The notes under the pieces: generated by a model
Seen by the model: the letters and a program-made list of their open reading frames with translations, nothing else
The model's database searches: none
What the model was told of the DNA's origin: nothing
Shown here: positions 33,272 to 41,991 of the stretch, piece by piece
Numbering within the stretch: the first letter of the stretch is position 1
Layout: every line of letters begins with the position of its first letter
Assembly: GCA_016177775.1 (NCBI GenBank)
Contig: JACOUQ010000015.1
Span: forward strand, 62,001 to 126,000
Direction of reading: 5' to 3'
Source of the DNA: Geobacter sp.
GTDB taxonomy: Bacteria; Desulfobacterota; Desulfuromonadia; Geobacterales; Geobacteraceae
DNA length: 64,000 bases
Position numbers and translations under genes: made by a program

Positions 33272-34099
33272 ATGGGCAGAAGTCGAGAAATGGGTGTGCT
33301 TGCGGCGGTTGCGTTGCTGATCGGTCTGTTGTGCTGTAACGCATTCGCCAGCGATGAAGGGAAGCTGCTTTTCACCGGCTCCAGCACCATGACGCCGCTG
33401 ATGAGGGAGATCGCCAAACGGTTCGAGGCGATACACCCCAACGCCAGGATCGAGGTTCAGGCGGGCGGGTCTGGACGGGGCATAGCCGACGTCCGGCAGG
33501 GGAGGGCCGATATCGGCATGGCATCCCGCCCCCTGACCGATGCGGAGCAGGACCTTTTCGGCTTCGCCATTGCCCGCGACGGGGTCTGCATCATCATTCA
33601 TCGTGACAACCCGGTCAAATCCCTCGCCAGCCGTCAGGTAATCGATATCTTCACCGGCAAGACCACCAACTGGAAGAAGGTCGGCGGCCGGGATGCCACG
33701 ATAACAGTCCTGAATGCAACGTCCGGCTACAGCTCGGCCGAGCTTTTCACCCATCACTTCAAGATCAACCATTCCGAGATCAAGGCCCACCAGACAGTGG
33801 GGGATAACCCCGCGCGCATAAAGGCAGTGAGCGAGAACCCCAACGCCATTGTCTACGTATCGGTCGGCGAGGCGGAGCGAAAGGCTCAAGGAGGCGCCCC
33901 CATCAGGCTTTTGCCGGTCGATGGCGTGGCGGCCACCAGCAGGAACGTCCGCAGCGGCAATTTCCCCATATCCCGCCCCCTGCTATTGGTCACCAAAAGC
34001 CTTCCCAAGGGGTTGGCCAAGGCGTTCATCGAATTTTCGCTCTCCCCCCAGGTTGCCGACCTGATAATGGCCCACGATTTTGTTCCCTACACCGACTGA
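33272..34099 (+). CDS. PstS-like periplasmic substrate-binding protein
   Basis: 275 residues from the ATG at 33272, which follows AGGGAGAG. Signal peptide (GVLAAVALLIGLLCCNAFA), then a PBP-like_2 fold: LLFTGSSTMTPLMREIAKRFEAIHPNARIEVQAGGSGRGIADVRQGRADIGMASRPL, matching the phosphate-binding loop region (GSSTM, GGSGRGI) of PstS. No pstC/A/B genes follow. Instead, 21 nt downstream lies a membrane GGDEF/EAL sensor gene, so this may be a solute sensor rather than a transporter subunit. Phosphate is plausible but not proven; a similar fold binds other oxyanions. Confidence 0.82.
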   Translation: MGRSREMGVLAAVALLIGLLCCNAFASDEGKLLFTGSSTMTPLMREIAKRFEAIHPNARIEVQAGGSGRGIADVRQGRADIGMASRPLTDAEQDLFGFAIARDGVCIIIHRDNPVKSLASRQVIDIFTGKTTNWKKVGGRDATITVLNATSGYSSAELFTHHFKINHSEIKAHQTVGDNPARIKAVSENPNAIVYVSVGEAERKAQGGAPIRLLPVDGVAATSRNVRSGNFPISRPLLLVTKSLPKGLAKAFIEFSLSPQVADLIMAHDFVPYTD

Positions 34100-34120
34100 G
34101 CAGGGCGTAAAGAGGAGTCG

Positions 34121-37100
34121 ATGCAAACTGTTTCCGGGATATTAGGTTGGTTCAATGGGCTCAGCCTCCGGGCCAAACTCGCTGCCGGCTTCATCGGAGT
34201 GATCGCCGTGAGCCTGCTGGGAGCGGGCGTTTCGCTCTTGAGCCAGCAACGGATGCGGCTGGCGGTCGCAAAATTCGTAAATGTCTCCCATCCGATAGAC
34301 GAGCTCAGCCTGGACAGCAATGTCGCCATGCTGAAGGCAAGGCGTCACGAGAAGGATTTTTACCTGAAGGTGAACGAATTCGGGTTCCAGGAGGCGAGGT
34401 CGCGCTACACTGCCCTCCTGCGGATGGAGCTGGAGGAGATCCGGCGGAATATGGCGAAAATCCGCAGCCTGACCGCCGATCCGGACATCGCGCGTAAGAC
34501 CGAAGATATCGTGCGGGCTGTCGACCGGTACGAAGCCGGTTTCAGGCGGGTCGTCGATTTATACGGCGTTCTCGGCTTTGCGGACAAGGGTCTGGAGGGG
34601 GGCTTTCGCGCCAAGGCCCACGAGATCGAATCGATCCTCGAAGGAGCGGGGAGCGGTCCCCTTGTTGTCGATCTGCTGGGGATCCGCCGGCGGGAAAAGG
34701 ATTTCCTGCTGCGGGGGCTCGACAGGGATGCGGATGCCTTAGGCCGCGAGGTGGCGAAGTTCAAGGCGGATGTAACCGGGTCAGGGCTTGCGCCGGCGCA
34801 AAAGCAGAAACTGGCGCGGTTGATTACGGATTACCAGGCATTGTTCGACCGCTATGTACAAGTCAAGGCCGAGATCAGTCAGGAAAAGGCGCAGTACATA
34901 GGCGCGGTCGATTCCGTGGAGCCGGGGCTGGAGTTGCTCCGCGTCAGGGCCGGGCTGTCTGAGACCGCGGCCGCCAAAACCTTGCGGAGCATGGCCGCGG
35001 CAACTGGCTGGACGATAGTTGCGGCCGGCCTGTTCGCGTTTCTTCTCGGCCTGACTGTGGCCTACTTCATTTCGCGCGGCATTGTAAGGTCGGTAAAGGG
35101 GTGCATGGAGTTTGCCGGAAGGATTGCCAAGGGTGATCTGGATTCCCGCATGGAGGTTGGCGGCGGCAGCGAGTTCGCACGGCTCTCCGAGGCATTGAAC
35201 GGCATGGCGGATGCACTGCACGCAGCGCAGGTGGTCCAGGAAAAGCGGACGATCGAGTTGCAGGAGGTGAACGAAGCGCTGCAGAAAGAGGTGGCAGACC
35301 GCAGGATCGCCGAGGAATCCTTGCACCAGCGCCAGCGCGCCATCGAATCCAGCAGCAACGGGATAATCATCACAGATGCAACCCGGCCCGGCAACCCGAT
35401 CACATACGCCAATCCAGCTTTTGAGCGGATCACCGGCTATTCGGTCAAAGAGGTGCTGGGGCGCAATGCCAGGTTCCTGCTTGGGGACAACCATGATCAG
35501 GCGGCTTTGGGAGATATCCATGCCGCCATTCAGGAAGGGCGCGAAGGGCATGCGGAGCTCCGCAACTACCGCAAGAACGGAAGTCTTTTCTGGAACGAGC
35601 TTTCCATTTCCCCGGTGCGCGATGAGGCCGGAAGGGTAACCAATTTCGTCGGAATAATTAACGACATAACCGACCGCAAGGAGTTCGAGGAGCAGCTTGC
35701 ATACCAGGCCAACCATGACGTGCTTACCAGCCTTCCCAACCGAAGCCTGCTCATTGACCGGCTCAACCAGGCGATCTCCTATGCCGGCCGCTATCGCAAG
35801 CGCACTGCGGTATTGTTCGTCGATCTTGACCATTTCAAGGTCATTAATGACAGCCTTGGCCACGAAATCGGCGACCTGCTTCTGAAAGAGGCTGCAAAAC
35901 GGCTGGCGAAATGCGTGCGCTCCATTGACACGGTGGCTCGCCATGGCGGCGATGAATTTGTCATAGTTCTTCCTGACCTGACAACGAGCGATGATGCAGC
36001 AAAGGTGGCCAATAAAATAGAGGAAGCCGTGAGCCGGCCGTTCAGAATAGATGAGCATGATCTGGTGGTCTCGTGCAGCACAGGCATCAGTATCTTCCCG
36101 AAGGACGGGGAGAATGCGCAGGATTTGCTGAAAAATGCTGATGTGGCAATGTACAGGGCAAAGGAGCAGGGGCGCAACAATTTCAGGTTCTATACCAGCG
36201 AACTGAATGACAAGGTGATTGTGCGCATGACCATGGAAAAGCACCTCCGCCTGGCCCTGGAAAGGAACGAGTTCATCCTTCATTACCAGCCGCAGGTGGA
36301 TCTCGATTCCGGCATGATCATCGGGATGGAGTCCCTGATACGCTGGCAGAGCCCGGAGCTGGGGTTGGTGCCGCCGGCCAGATTCATTCCCCTTGCCGAA
36401 GAGACAGGGCTGATAGTGTCTATCAGCGAATGGGTGCTGCAGGCCGCATGCGCGCAAAACCGCGCCTGGCAGGATGCAGGGCTCACGCCGGTGGTAATGG
36501 CGGTAAACATCTCCCCTCGCCAGTTCCGGCAGGAGGGTCTGGCCGATACGGTGGACCGGATACTGGACGAGGCCGGTCTGGAGCCGAAATATCTGGAAAT
36601 GGAAATCATCGAGAGCATGGTCATGCATGATGTCGAGGCTGCCGCGGTCATATTGAATAAATTGAAGGGGCTGGGAATCCTGCTGACGATGGACGATTTC
36701 GGCACCGGCTATTCCAGCCTGAGCTACCTGAACCGCTTCCCCTTCGATAAGTTGAAGATTGACCAGTCCTTTGTCCGAAACATTACGAGCGATCCGGACA
36801 GTGCGGCCATAGCCAGGGCGATAATCGTCATGGGGCACAGCATGAATCTCCGGGTGATTGCCGAAGGGGTGGAAACGGAAGCGCAGCTGGGGTATCTCCG
36901 CGCCAACGGCTGCGACGACATGCAGGGATTTTATTTCGGGCGTCCGGTGCCGGCAGAGGAGTTCGAGCGCCTGCTGCGGGAGCAGAAAAGGTTGCAATTC
37001 CCGGCGGGGATCACGTATTCTCCGGAGAGGACGCTTCTCCTGGTGGATGACGAGCCGAGCGTCACCGGCGCATTGGCAAGGCTGCTGCAGGACGAGGGGT

Positions 37101-37441
37101 ATAATATTCTCATTGCCGATAGTGCCCATCGGGGATTCGATCTCCTTGCCGTGAACCGGGTCGGCGTCATTGTCAGCGACGTCCGGATGCCGGGAATGAG
37201 CGGCATCGAATTCCTGACGCGTGTCAGGGTGCTCTATCCCGATGCGGTACGCATTACGCTGACCGGTTATTCCGATATGGAGGCCGTCACTGCCGCCATC
37301 AACCGCGGTGCTGTCTACAAGTTCCTGGCCAAGCCGTGGGACAATGCGCAACTGCTGAGTATAGTCAGGGATGCGTTCAGGCATTATGAAGCGAGCATGG
37401 AAAGGGTCGAACGGGGTGGCAATGTCAGGGCCGCTTCCTGA
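34121..37441 (+). CDS. Membrane GGDEF/EAL protein with helical periplasmic sensor, HAMP, LOV-like PAS and C-terminal receiver
   Basis: 1,106 residues. TM1 (~20-40) and TM2 (~296-316) enclose a ~255-residue helical sensor with two EKDF motifs (RRHEKDF at 74-80, RRREKDF at 189-195), suggesting a bimodular HBM-like bundle. Then come HAMP (~317-370), PAS (~400-520), GGDEF (~525-690; intact GGDEF at 609-613, inhibitory site RSID at 600-603), EAL (~705-950; the EAL triplet reads ESL at 737-739, while DDFGTGYSS and the rest are intact) and a receiver (~970-1090; Asp976/977, Asp1020, Lys1071 all present). The PAS has the LOV string GRNxRFL but Ala450 where photoreceptors have Cys. A receiver at the C-terminus is unusual. 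Probably makes or degrades a cyclic dinucleotide. Likely cotranscribed with the PstS-like gene. Confidence 0.9.
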   Translation: MQTVSGILGWFNGLSLRAKLAAGFIGVIAVSLLGAGVSLLSQQRMRLAVAKFVNVSHPIDELSLDSNVAMLKARRHEKDFYLKVNEFGFQEARSRYTALLRMELEEIRRNMAKIRSLTADPDIARKTEDIVRAVDRYEAGFRRVVDLYGVLGFADKGLEGGFRAKAHEIESILEGAGSGPLVVDLLGIRRREKDFLLRGLDRDADALGREVAKFKADVTGSGLAPAQKQKLARLITDYQALFDRYVQVKAEISQEKAQYIGAVDSVEPGLELLRVRAGLSETAAAKTLRSMAAATGWTIVAAGLFAFLLGLTVAYFISRGIVRSVKGCMEFAGRIAKGDLDSRMEVGGGSEFARLSEALNGMADALHAAQVVQEKRTIELQEVNEALQKEVADRRIAEESLHQRQRAIESSSNGIIITDATRPGNPITYANPAFERITGYSVKEVLGRNARFLLGDNHDQAALGDIHAAIQEGREGHAELRNYRKNGSLFWNELSISPVRDEAGRVTNFVGIINDITDRKEFEEQLAYQANHDVLTSLPNRSLLIDRLNQAISYAGRYRKRTAVLFVDLDHFKVINDSLGHEIGDLLLKEAAKRLAKCVRSIDTVARHGGDEFVIVLPDLTTSDDAAKVANKIEEAVSRPFRIDEHDLVVSCSTGISIFPKDGENAQDLLKNADVAMYRAKEQGRNNFRFYTSELNDKVIVRMTMEKHLRLALERNEFILHYQPQVDLDSGMIIGMESLIRWQSPELGLVPPARFIPLAEETGLIVSISEWVLQAACAQNRAWQDAGLTPVVMAVNISPRQFRQEGLADTVDRILDEAGLEPKYLEMEIIESMVMHDVEAAAVILNKLKGLGILLTMDDFGTGYSSLSYLNRFPFDKLKIDQSFVRNITSDPDSAAIARAIIVMGHSMNLRVIAEGVETEAQLGYLRANGCDDMQGFYFGRPVPAEEFERLLREQKRLQFPAGITYSPERTLLLVDDEPSVTGALARLLQDEGYNILIADSAHRGFDLLAVNRVGVIVSDVRMPGMSGIEFLTRVRVLYPDAVRITLTGYSDMEAVTAAINRGAVYKFLAKPWDNAQLLSIVRDAFRHYEASMERVERGGNVRAAS

Positions 37442-37454
37442 AATGATTTTTTTC

Positions 37455-37483
37455 TTGACTTTAGTCGGCTAATGGACTATTTT
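37455..37483 (+). promoter_or_regulatory. Strong sigma-70 promoter of rplM-rpsI
   Basis: TTGACT (37455-37460), exactly 17 bp, TATTTT (37478-37483), 47 bp before the rplM ATG. Confidence 0.7.
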
Positions 37484-37530
37484 GCAAGCTTTCGTAGATT
37501 AAATAGCAACAAATTCGTTGTGAGGTGGCG

Positions 37531-37959
37531 ATGAAGACGCAGGTAGCCAAAAAAGAAGAAGTTACCAGGGATTGGTTCCTGGTTGATGCTGACAACAAGG
37601 TCCTCGGCAGGATTGCCACTGAGATCGCAAAGGTTCTGCGCGGCAAGAACAAGCCTGTTTATACCCCGAGCGTGGACACCGGCGACTTTGTCGTAGTTGT
37701 GAACGCCGAGAAGATAGCCCTGACCGGCAAAAAGCTCTCCGACAAGGTCTATTACCACCATTCCGGCTATGTCGGCGGCATCAAGTCCATCACCGCCGGC
37801 AAGCTTCTGGAGAAGAAGCCGGAAGATCTGCTTCGCATCGCGGTGCGTGGCATGCTTCCGAAGAACAAGCTTGGCCGTCATATGCTGAAAAAGCTGAAGG
37901 TTTACAGCGGCGGCGAGCACCCGCACAAGGCCCAGCAGCCGAAAGTCATGGAATTCTAA
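37531..37959 (+). CDS. rplM: 50S ribosomal protein L13
   Basis: 142 residues, the standard length. Strings such as [61 protein letters not shown] and [27 protein letters not shown] are typical of L13. The ATG at 37531 is preferred over a GTG six bases upstream because TGAGGTGG fits it and homologues start MKT. Forms the classic rplM-rpsI pair behind its own promoter. Confidence 0.97.
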   Translation: MKTQVAKKEEVTRDWFLVDADNKVLGRIATEIAKVLRGKNKPVYTPSVDTGDFVVVVNAEKIALTGKKLSDKVYYHHSGYVGGIKSITAGKLLEKKPEDLLRIAVRGMLPKNKLGRHMLKKLKVYSGGEHPHKAQQPKVMEF

Positions 37960-37993
37960 ACTTTAAAAGATAAATGTAATCAGGAGAATCGAG

Positions 37994-38386
37994 ATGGCAG
38001 CAACTACCTTTTACGGTACCGGCAAAAGAAAATCTTCAGTGGCCAGGGTCTGGATCAAACCCGGCAGCGGCAAGATCACGGTGAACAGCAAGAGCCTGGA
38101 CGACTATTTCGGCAGGGAGACCAGCAAGATGGTCGTCAAGCAGCCGCTGGAGCTGACCGAGAACGCCGACAAATTCGACGTCATGGTAACTGTGTGCGGC
38201 GGCGGCATTTCCGGCCAGGCGGGCGCGATCAAGCACGGCATCACCAAGGCCCTGCTGGAGGCCGATGTTGCCCTGCGCGGCACCCTGAAAAAGGCCGGCT
38301 TCATCACCCGCGACTCTCGCGTCAAGGAACGTAAGAAGTACGGCAAGGCCGCAGCCCGCAGGAGCTTCCAGTTCTCCAAGCGTTAA
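37994..38386 (+). CDS. rpsI: 30S ribosomal protein S9
   Basis: 130 residues. [26 protein letters not shown] opens the protein, followed by [23 protein letters not shown] and the basic tail [25 protein letters not shown] that reaches the ribosomal P site. 34 nt downstream of rplM, with a strong terminator after it. Confidence 0.97.
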   Translation: MAATTFYGTGKRKSSVARVWIKPGSGKITVNSKSLDDYFGRETSKMVVKQPLELTENADKFDVMVTVCGGGISGQAGAIKHGITKALLEADVALRGTLKKAGFITRDSRVKERKKYGKAAARRSFQFSKR

Positions 38387-38422
38387 GAAGCTTGCGGAAT
38401 CAGGAACGTTATGGTTGTATGG

Positions 38423-38455
38423 AAGGGGAAATCCGCGAGGGTTTCCCCTTTTTTA
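38423..38455 (+). terminator. Terminator of rplM-rpsI
   Basis: Stem AAGGGGAAA (38423-38431) / TTTCCCCTT (38442-38450), followed by TTTTA. Confidence 0.9.
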
Positions 38456-38483
38456 TTTTCTTGAAGTATAAAAGGAGTCAGCC

Positions 38484-39524
38484 ATGCTTAAAGTTGCCAT
38501 TGTCGGTGCCAGTGGCTATACGGGTGTTGAACTGATCCGGCTTCTCCACTGCCATCCCGAAGTGGCGGTGACCTGCGTCACCTCCGAACAGAGTGCCGGA
38601 AAGAAAATCTCGGATGTTTTCCCCTCTTTGCGGAACCGCTGCGACCTGCTGCTGGAGAACCTGGAGCCTGTGCGGGTGGCGGAGAAGGCCGACTTCATCT
38701 TCACGGCTCTCCCCCACAAGGCGGCGATGGAGGTGGTCCCCACATTCCTGAAGCTCGGGAAGCGGGTGGTTGACCTTTCCGCGGACTACCGGCTGCGGGA
38801 TGCGAAGGAGTATGAAAAGTGGTACGAGCCCCACATGAATCCGGAGCTTCTCAAGGGGGCGGTTTATGGATTGCCGGAGATCCGCCGGACAATAATTGCT
38901 GGCGCGGAGCTGGTCGCCAACCCCGGCTGCTACCCCACCAGCATCATCCTGGGACTGGCGCCGCTGCTGAAAAAGAAGCTTATCGACCCGGCAAGCATTA
39001 TTGCGGACTCCAAATCCGGGGTATCCGGGGCCGGGAGGAGCGCCAAGGTGGATAACCTCTACTGCGAGGTGAACGACGGGTTCAAGGCCTATGGCGTCGG
39101 CGGCGCGCACCGGCACATCCCGGAGATAGAGCAGGAGCTGTCACTGTTGGCTGGCAGGGAGCTGGTCATCTCGTTCACCCCGCACCTGGTGCCGATGGAC
39201 CGGGGGATACTGTCAACCATCTATGCCCAACCCGCTGGTGCGGTAACTACAGCTATACTTCTCGATCTCTATAACGAGTTTTACAGCGGGGAGCCGTTCG
39301 TGCGCGTCCTTCCTGCGGGGACTTTCCCTTCTACTGCCCATGTGCGGGGTTCCAACTTCTGCGACATCGGCGTCACCGTTGACGAGCGGACCGGACGGAT
39401 AATCATAGTTTCCGCTATCGACAACCTGGTCAAGGGGGCGTCGGGGCAGGCAGCGCAGAACATGAACATTATGCAGGGGTTCCCGGAGAACTTGGGGCTG
39501 GATGGATTGGCGCTTTTCCCGTGA
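38484..39524 (+). CDS. argC: N-acetyl-gamma-glutamyl-phosphate reductase
   Basis: Third step of arginine synthesis, NADPH-dependent. 346 residues. Motifs are [18 protein letters not shown] (Rossmann), ANPGCYPTS with catalytic Cys149, [10 protein letters not shown], and the C-terminal [42 protein letters not shown]. Start after AAGGAG. It stands alone between the rpsI terminator and the hairpin at 39572. Confidence 0.96.
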   Translation: MLKVAIVGASGYTGVELIRLLHCHPEVAVTCVTSEQSAGKKISDVFPSLRNRCDLLLENLEPVRVAEKADFIFTALPHKAAMEVVPTFLKLGKRVVDLSADYRLRDAKEYEKWYEPHMNPELLKGAVYGLPEIRRTIIAGAELVANPGCYPTSIILGLAPLLKKKLIDPASIIADSKSGVSGAGRSAKVDNLYCEVNDGFKAYGVGGAHRHIPEIEQELSLLAGRELVISFTPHLVPMDRGILSTIYAQPAGAVTTAILLDLYNEFYSGEPFVRVLPAGTFPSTAHVRGSNFCDIGVTVDERTGRIIIVSAIDNLVKGASGQAAQNMNIMQGFPENLGLDGLALFP

Positions 39525-39571
39525 GGCTTGTGTAATTACTTCAGCCTAATAAAAACCTTGCAATCTTAATT

Positions 39572-39608
39572 AAGCCGTGCAATATATGCATGGCTTTTAT
39601 TTTTTCAT
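39572..39608 (+). terminator. Terminator after argC
   Basis: Stem AAGCCGTGCA (39572-39581) / TGCATGGCTT (39587-39596; one G-T pair), loop ATATA, then TTATTTTTTC. Confidence 0.85.
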
Positions 39609-39631
39609 GAAACTCCGTACGGAGCAAGGGC

Positions 39632-40189
39632 ATGCGGCATTGGGGCAAAAGTGGAGGTTTCACGCTGGTGGAACTCCTCGTGGTGGTCACTGTCATCGGG
39701 ATCATCAGTGCTGTCGCCATACCTGCCTTCAGCAGCTATTATAGCGGTTGCTGTCTGAAAACGGTGATCTTCGAAATTTGCGGCATGATCAAGGAGGCCA
39801 AGCAAAAAGCGTTGGGGGAGAACGATTACGCGATCACGTTCGATCCGGATGCCAATGGCGGCAAGGTGACACTTTTGTCCGGCAAGGGGCCTGACGGTGA
39901 CTGGGAAACTGCCGATGATCAAGTAATCCGCTCGTTCCGGCTACAAGACAAGGGAGGCGGCCTCCGGTTCGGATATGGAAGCTGCGGACCCGTTCCAGGC
40001 ATTGTCCCTTCCGACGACGGCATCACATTCGCCAGCAATCGGCTGGTCTGCAATACCGAACTGACCGGGAGTTCGGGCTCGGTACATATTAGATCCGTCT
40101 CCGGCTGCGCCATGGCCCTTGTCATGAATACCACCGATGCCGGCTATTCTTTATGGAGATGGGACGGAAGTCAGTGGGTGAAGCATTAA
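39632..40189 (+). CDS. Type IV minor pilin, GspH/FimT family
   Basis: 185 residues. Short basic leader MRHWGKSGG followed by FTLVELLVVVTVIGIISAVAIPAFSSYY: a prepilin peptidase site (G/F, Glu at +5) and the hydrophobic N-terminal helix. The C-terminal GspH-like beta domain contains several cysteines (C47, C48 and C56 near the N-terminus, then GSCGP, LVCN and SGCAM), more than usual, suggesting disulfides. First of a minor-pilin set with pilV, pilW, pilX and pilY1, though a perfect 16-bp hairpin separates it from pilV. Assigned to FimT/FimU by sequence character only. Confidence 0.85.
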   Translation: MRHWGKSGGFTLVELLVVVTVIGIISAVAIPAFSSYYSGCCLKTVIFEICGMIKEAKQKALGENDYAITFDPDANGGKVTLLSGKGPDGDWETADDQVIRSFRLQDKGGGLRFGYGSCGPVPGIVPSDDGITFASNRLVCNTELTGSSGSVHIRSVSGCAMALVMNTTDAGYSLWRWDGSQWVKH

Positions 40190-40224
40190 GAAAACGTGTC
40201 GAAGGAGAAATTTGGGTTGTTTTT

Positions 40225-40264
40225 CTGCGAAGACCATGCATAATTTGCATGGTCTTCGCAGTTT
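40225..40264. terminator. Perfect 16-bp hairpin after the GspH/FimT-like gene
   Basis: CTGCGAAGACCATGCA (40225-40240) and exact reverse complement (40246-40261), loop TAATT. Only TTT follows on the plus strand; on the left side TTTTT precedes it. Probably an attenuating or bidirectional terminator that makes pilV-Y1 a separate unit. Confidence 0.65.
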
Positions 40265-40334
40265 GACCGGCATGTAAATCTACCGATGTGACTGGAATGG
40301 CCCTATTTTCAGTGATTTGTATGATGTTGAATTC

Positions 40335-40351
40335 TTGGTAAAATCTTTGCA
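40335..40351 (+). promoter_or_regulatory. Candidate sigma-54 promoter before pilV
   Basis: TTGGTAAAATCTTTGCA has the -24 TTGG and -12 TTTGCA with the required 10 nt between GG and GC; three defined positions of YTGGCACGRNNNTTGCW deviate. A TATAAT (40352-40357) overlaps its end, with TTGAAT 19 bp before it as a poor sigma-70 partner. The pilV ATG is 43 bp downstream. Sigma-54 control is known for pilus genes through PilR in related bacteria. Confidence 0.5.
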
Positions 40352-40393
40352 TATAATGAGTATAAATATTTTTGGTTAAGGAGCGAAGAGGTC

Positions 40394-40852
40394 ATGTTAA
40401 ATCAACGTGGCATCGCGCTGATAGAAATCATTGTTGCGATGTTTATCACCCTTGTGGGATTTCTGGGGATGATGACCGTTCAGATAATGTCTGTTTCCGG
40501 GACAACGGTTGCCAGGAATGAGACGGCAGCGATGAATCTTGCGCAGGCGCTTGTGGAGAAGCTTGCCAGAACCTCGTATAGTAATGCTGCATTTAATACT
40601 GGTCTGCATTCCGCGGCTGCGGGAGATTCGGATGTGACAGGGGGTCTCGTCAGGGCCAATCCGATATTTTCGAATAATTCCACAGCCTCCACCGGTGTGC
40701 CAAACGTCCAGTTTACCCGGACCTGGACTGTCACTGACCAGACGGTAAATACTCAAATTTTGAAAAAGGTAGTTGTTGAAGTCAGGTGGGGAGAAGGAAC
40801 AATGGGACAAAAGACAAGAACATTGACCTTCTGGAAGAGCCAATTTTATTGA
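40394..40852 (+). CDS. pilV: Type IV pilus minor pilin PilV
   Basis: 152 residues. Leader MLNQRG cut before IALIEIIVAMFITLVGFLGMMTVQIMSV (Glu at +5). PilV-family character is seen in the longer N-terminal helix and the ARNETAAMNLAQALVEKLART segment. Minor pilins of this class prime pilus assembly and sit at the pilus tip with PilY1. Strong ribosome-binding site AAGGAG. Gene order pilV-pilW-pilX-pilY1 is conserved. Base use in pilV and pilW is visibly richer in A and T than in the neighbours. Confidence 0.88.
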   Translation: MLNQRGIALIEIIVAMFITLVGFLGMMTVQIMSVSGTTVARNETAAMNLAQALVEKLARTSYSNAAFNTGLHSAAAGDSDVTGGLVRANPIFSNNSTASTGVPNVQFTRTWTVTDQTVNTQILKKVVVEVRWGEGTMGQKTRTLTFWKSQFY

Positions 40853-40863
40853 GGAGAACATAG

Positions 40864-41967
40864 ATGTGTTCTTATGAAGATAACAGAGGATTCACCCTGG
40901 TAGAAATACTAGTGGCTATTGCAATACTGCCGATTATTCTGGCTGGTGTTTATGCAGGTTATCTCAGCATGGAAACTACCCGCAACGTGCAGGGGCAAGT
41001 TACGGAAATGCAAAGAAACGCCCGCTCCGCCATGCATATGATACTCCAGGACCTGAGGCAGGGGGGGTATGGCATGACGGAGATGCCGGATATTCCCATA
41101 TGGCAATACTATAAGGAGTCTGATGGTTCAACGGAGAGTACAATTCCGGTGTATGCCGTAAAAAGCCCCATGAACGGTATTTTTCTTAATGGCCAGACGC
41201 AACTCACCAATACAGACAGCGTCGAATTGTATTTTAATACCTACGCTTCGCAGAATACCGCTCCGCTCAAAGTGGATGGGACCAAAACAAACCAGATTGA
41301 AGCCTCTCTTACATTTATGAACGATGTTGGGGGGCTGAATGTCGGGGATATCATAGTTGCCTACGATTATACGACCACTCCGCCGCAAGCACTGGTATAT
41401 GAAGTAACATCAGTGGACCCTCCGCCGGGGACGGTAAAAATCGGCCATAATGCGGGCCAATCCGGGACAGTCAACGCACCCGGCGGCTTTATCCCTTTCA
41501 CCCAAAACTGGACTGGGAATACCAATATTTTAAACCTCAATCTCAGTTCAGGAAGCTGGATCGGCTATTTTGTCGATAGCAATAATAACCTGGTTCGTTC
41601 GGTAAAAAAGCGGGTCGGAACAGATTGGGTAACCGAGCAGAAAAAGATCGCAAGTGGTATTGAAGACCTCCAGATTGAATATACTTTCAAAGATGGCCCA
41701 ATCCGTAACTTGCCGATTGTGCAAAGCTGGACGAGCGGCGGCGCTGTGCCCACGGAAGACTCAACGTATGGCCCTACGAAAATCAGGAGCATTTCAGTCG
41801 GAATTATTGCGCGCACAACGAAATCCGATCCCAAATATACCGACACAACGGTATACAAGCTCAAGGATGGCGTTGCCCACAGCGGCGGCGGTTATCGTAG
41901 GATGGTCCTCACCAGCGATGTGGCGTTGCGAAATCTTATGGCAAAAGATAATAACCAGGCGCCTTAA
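40864..41967 (+). CDS. pilW: Type IV pilus assembly protein PilW
   Basis: 367 residues. Leader MCSYEDNRG, then FTLVEILVAIAILPIILAGVYAGYLSM. A PilW-type domain follows with MQRNARSAMHMILQDLRQGGYGM and a long beta-rich C-terminal part ending near RRMVLTSDVALRN. Minor pilin needed for initiating pilus assembly. Begins 11 nt after pilV with GAGGAGAAC in front. Codon use is AT-rich compared with pilY1, which may reflect relaxed selection or separate acquisition. Confidence 0.87.
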   Translation: MCSYEDNRGFTLVEILVAIAILPIILAGVYAGYLSMETTRNVQGQVTEMQRNARSAMHMILQDLRQGGYGMTEMPDIPIWQYYKESDGSTESTIPVYAVKSPMNGIFLNGQTQLTNTDSVELYFNTYASQNTAPLKVDGTKTNQIEASLTFMNDVGGLNVGDIIVAYDYTTTPPQALVYEVTSVDPPPGTVKIGHNAGQSGTVNAPGGFIPFTQNWTGNTNILNLNLSSGSWIGYFVDSNNNLVRSVKKRVGTDWVTEQKKIASGIEDLQIEYTFKDGPIRNLPIVQSWTSGGAVPTEDSTYGPTKIRSISVGIIARTTKSDPKYTDTTVYKLKDGVAHSGGGYRRMVLTSDVALRNLMAKDNNQAP

Positions 41968-41991
41968 TTTGCTTACGTAAGGAAGGTATCG

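Noticed and set aside
34781..37384. An 867-codon antisense frame under the GGDEF/EAL gene, and similar frames at 2950-4356, 19723-21129 and 49990-51627
   Set aside because: All lie opposite well-supported genes, lack ribosome-binding sites and recognisable motifs, and follow from third-position GC bias.
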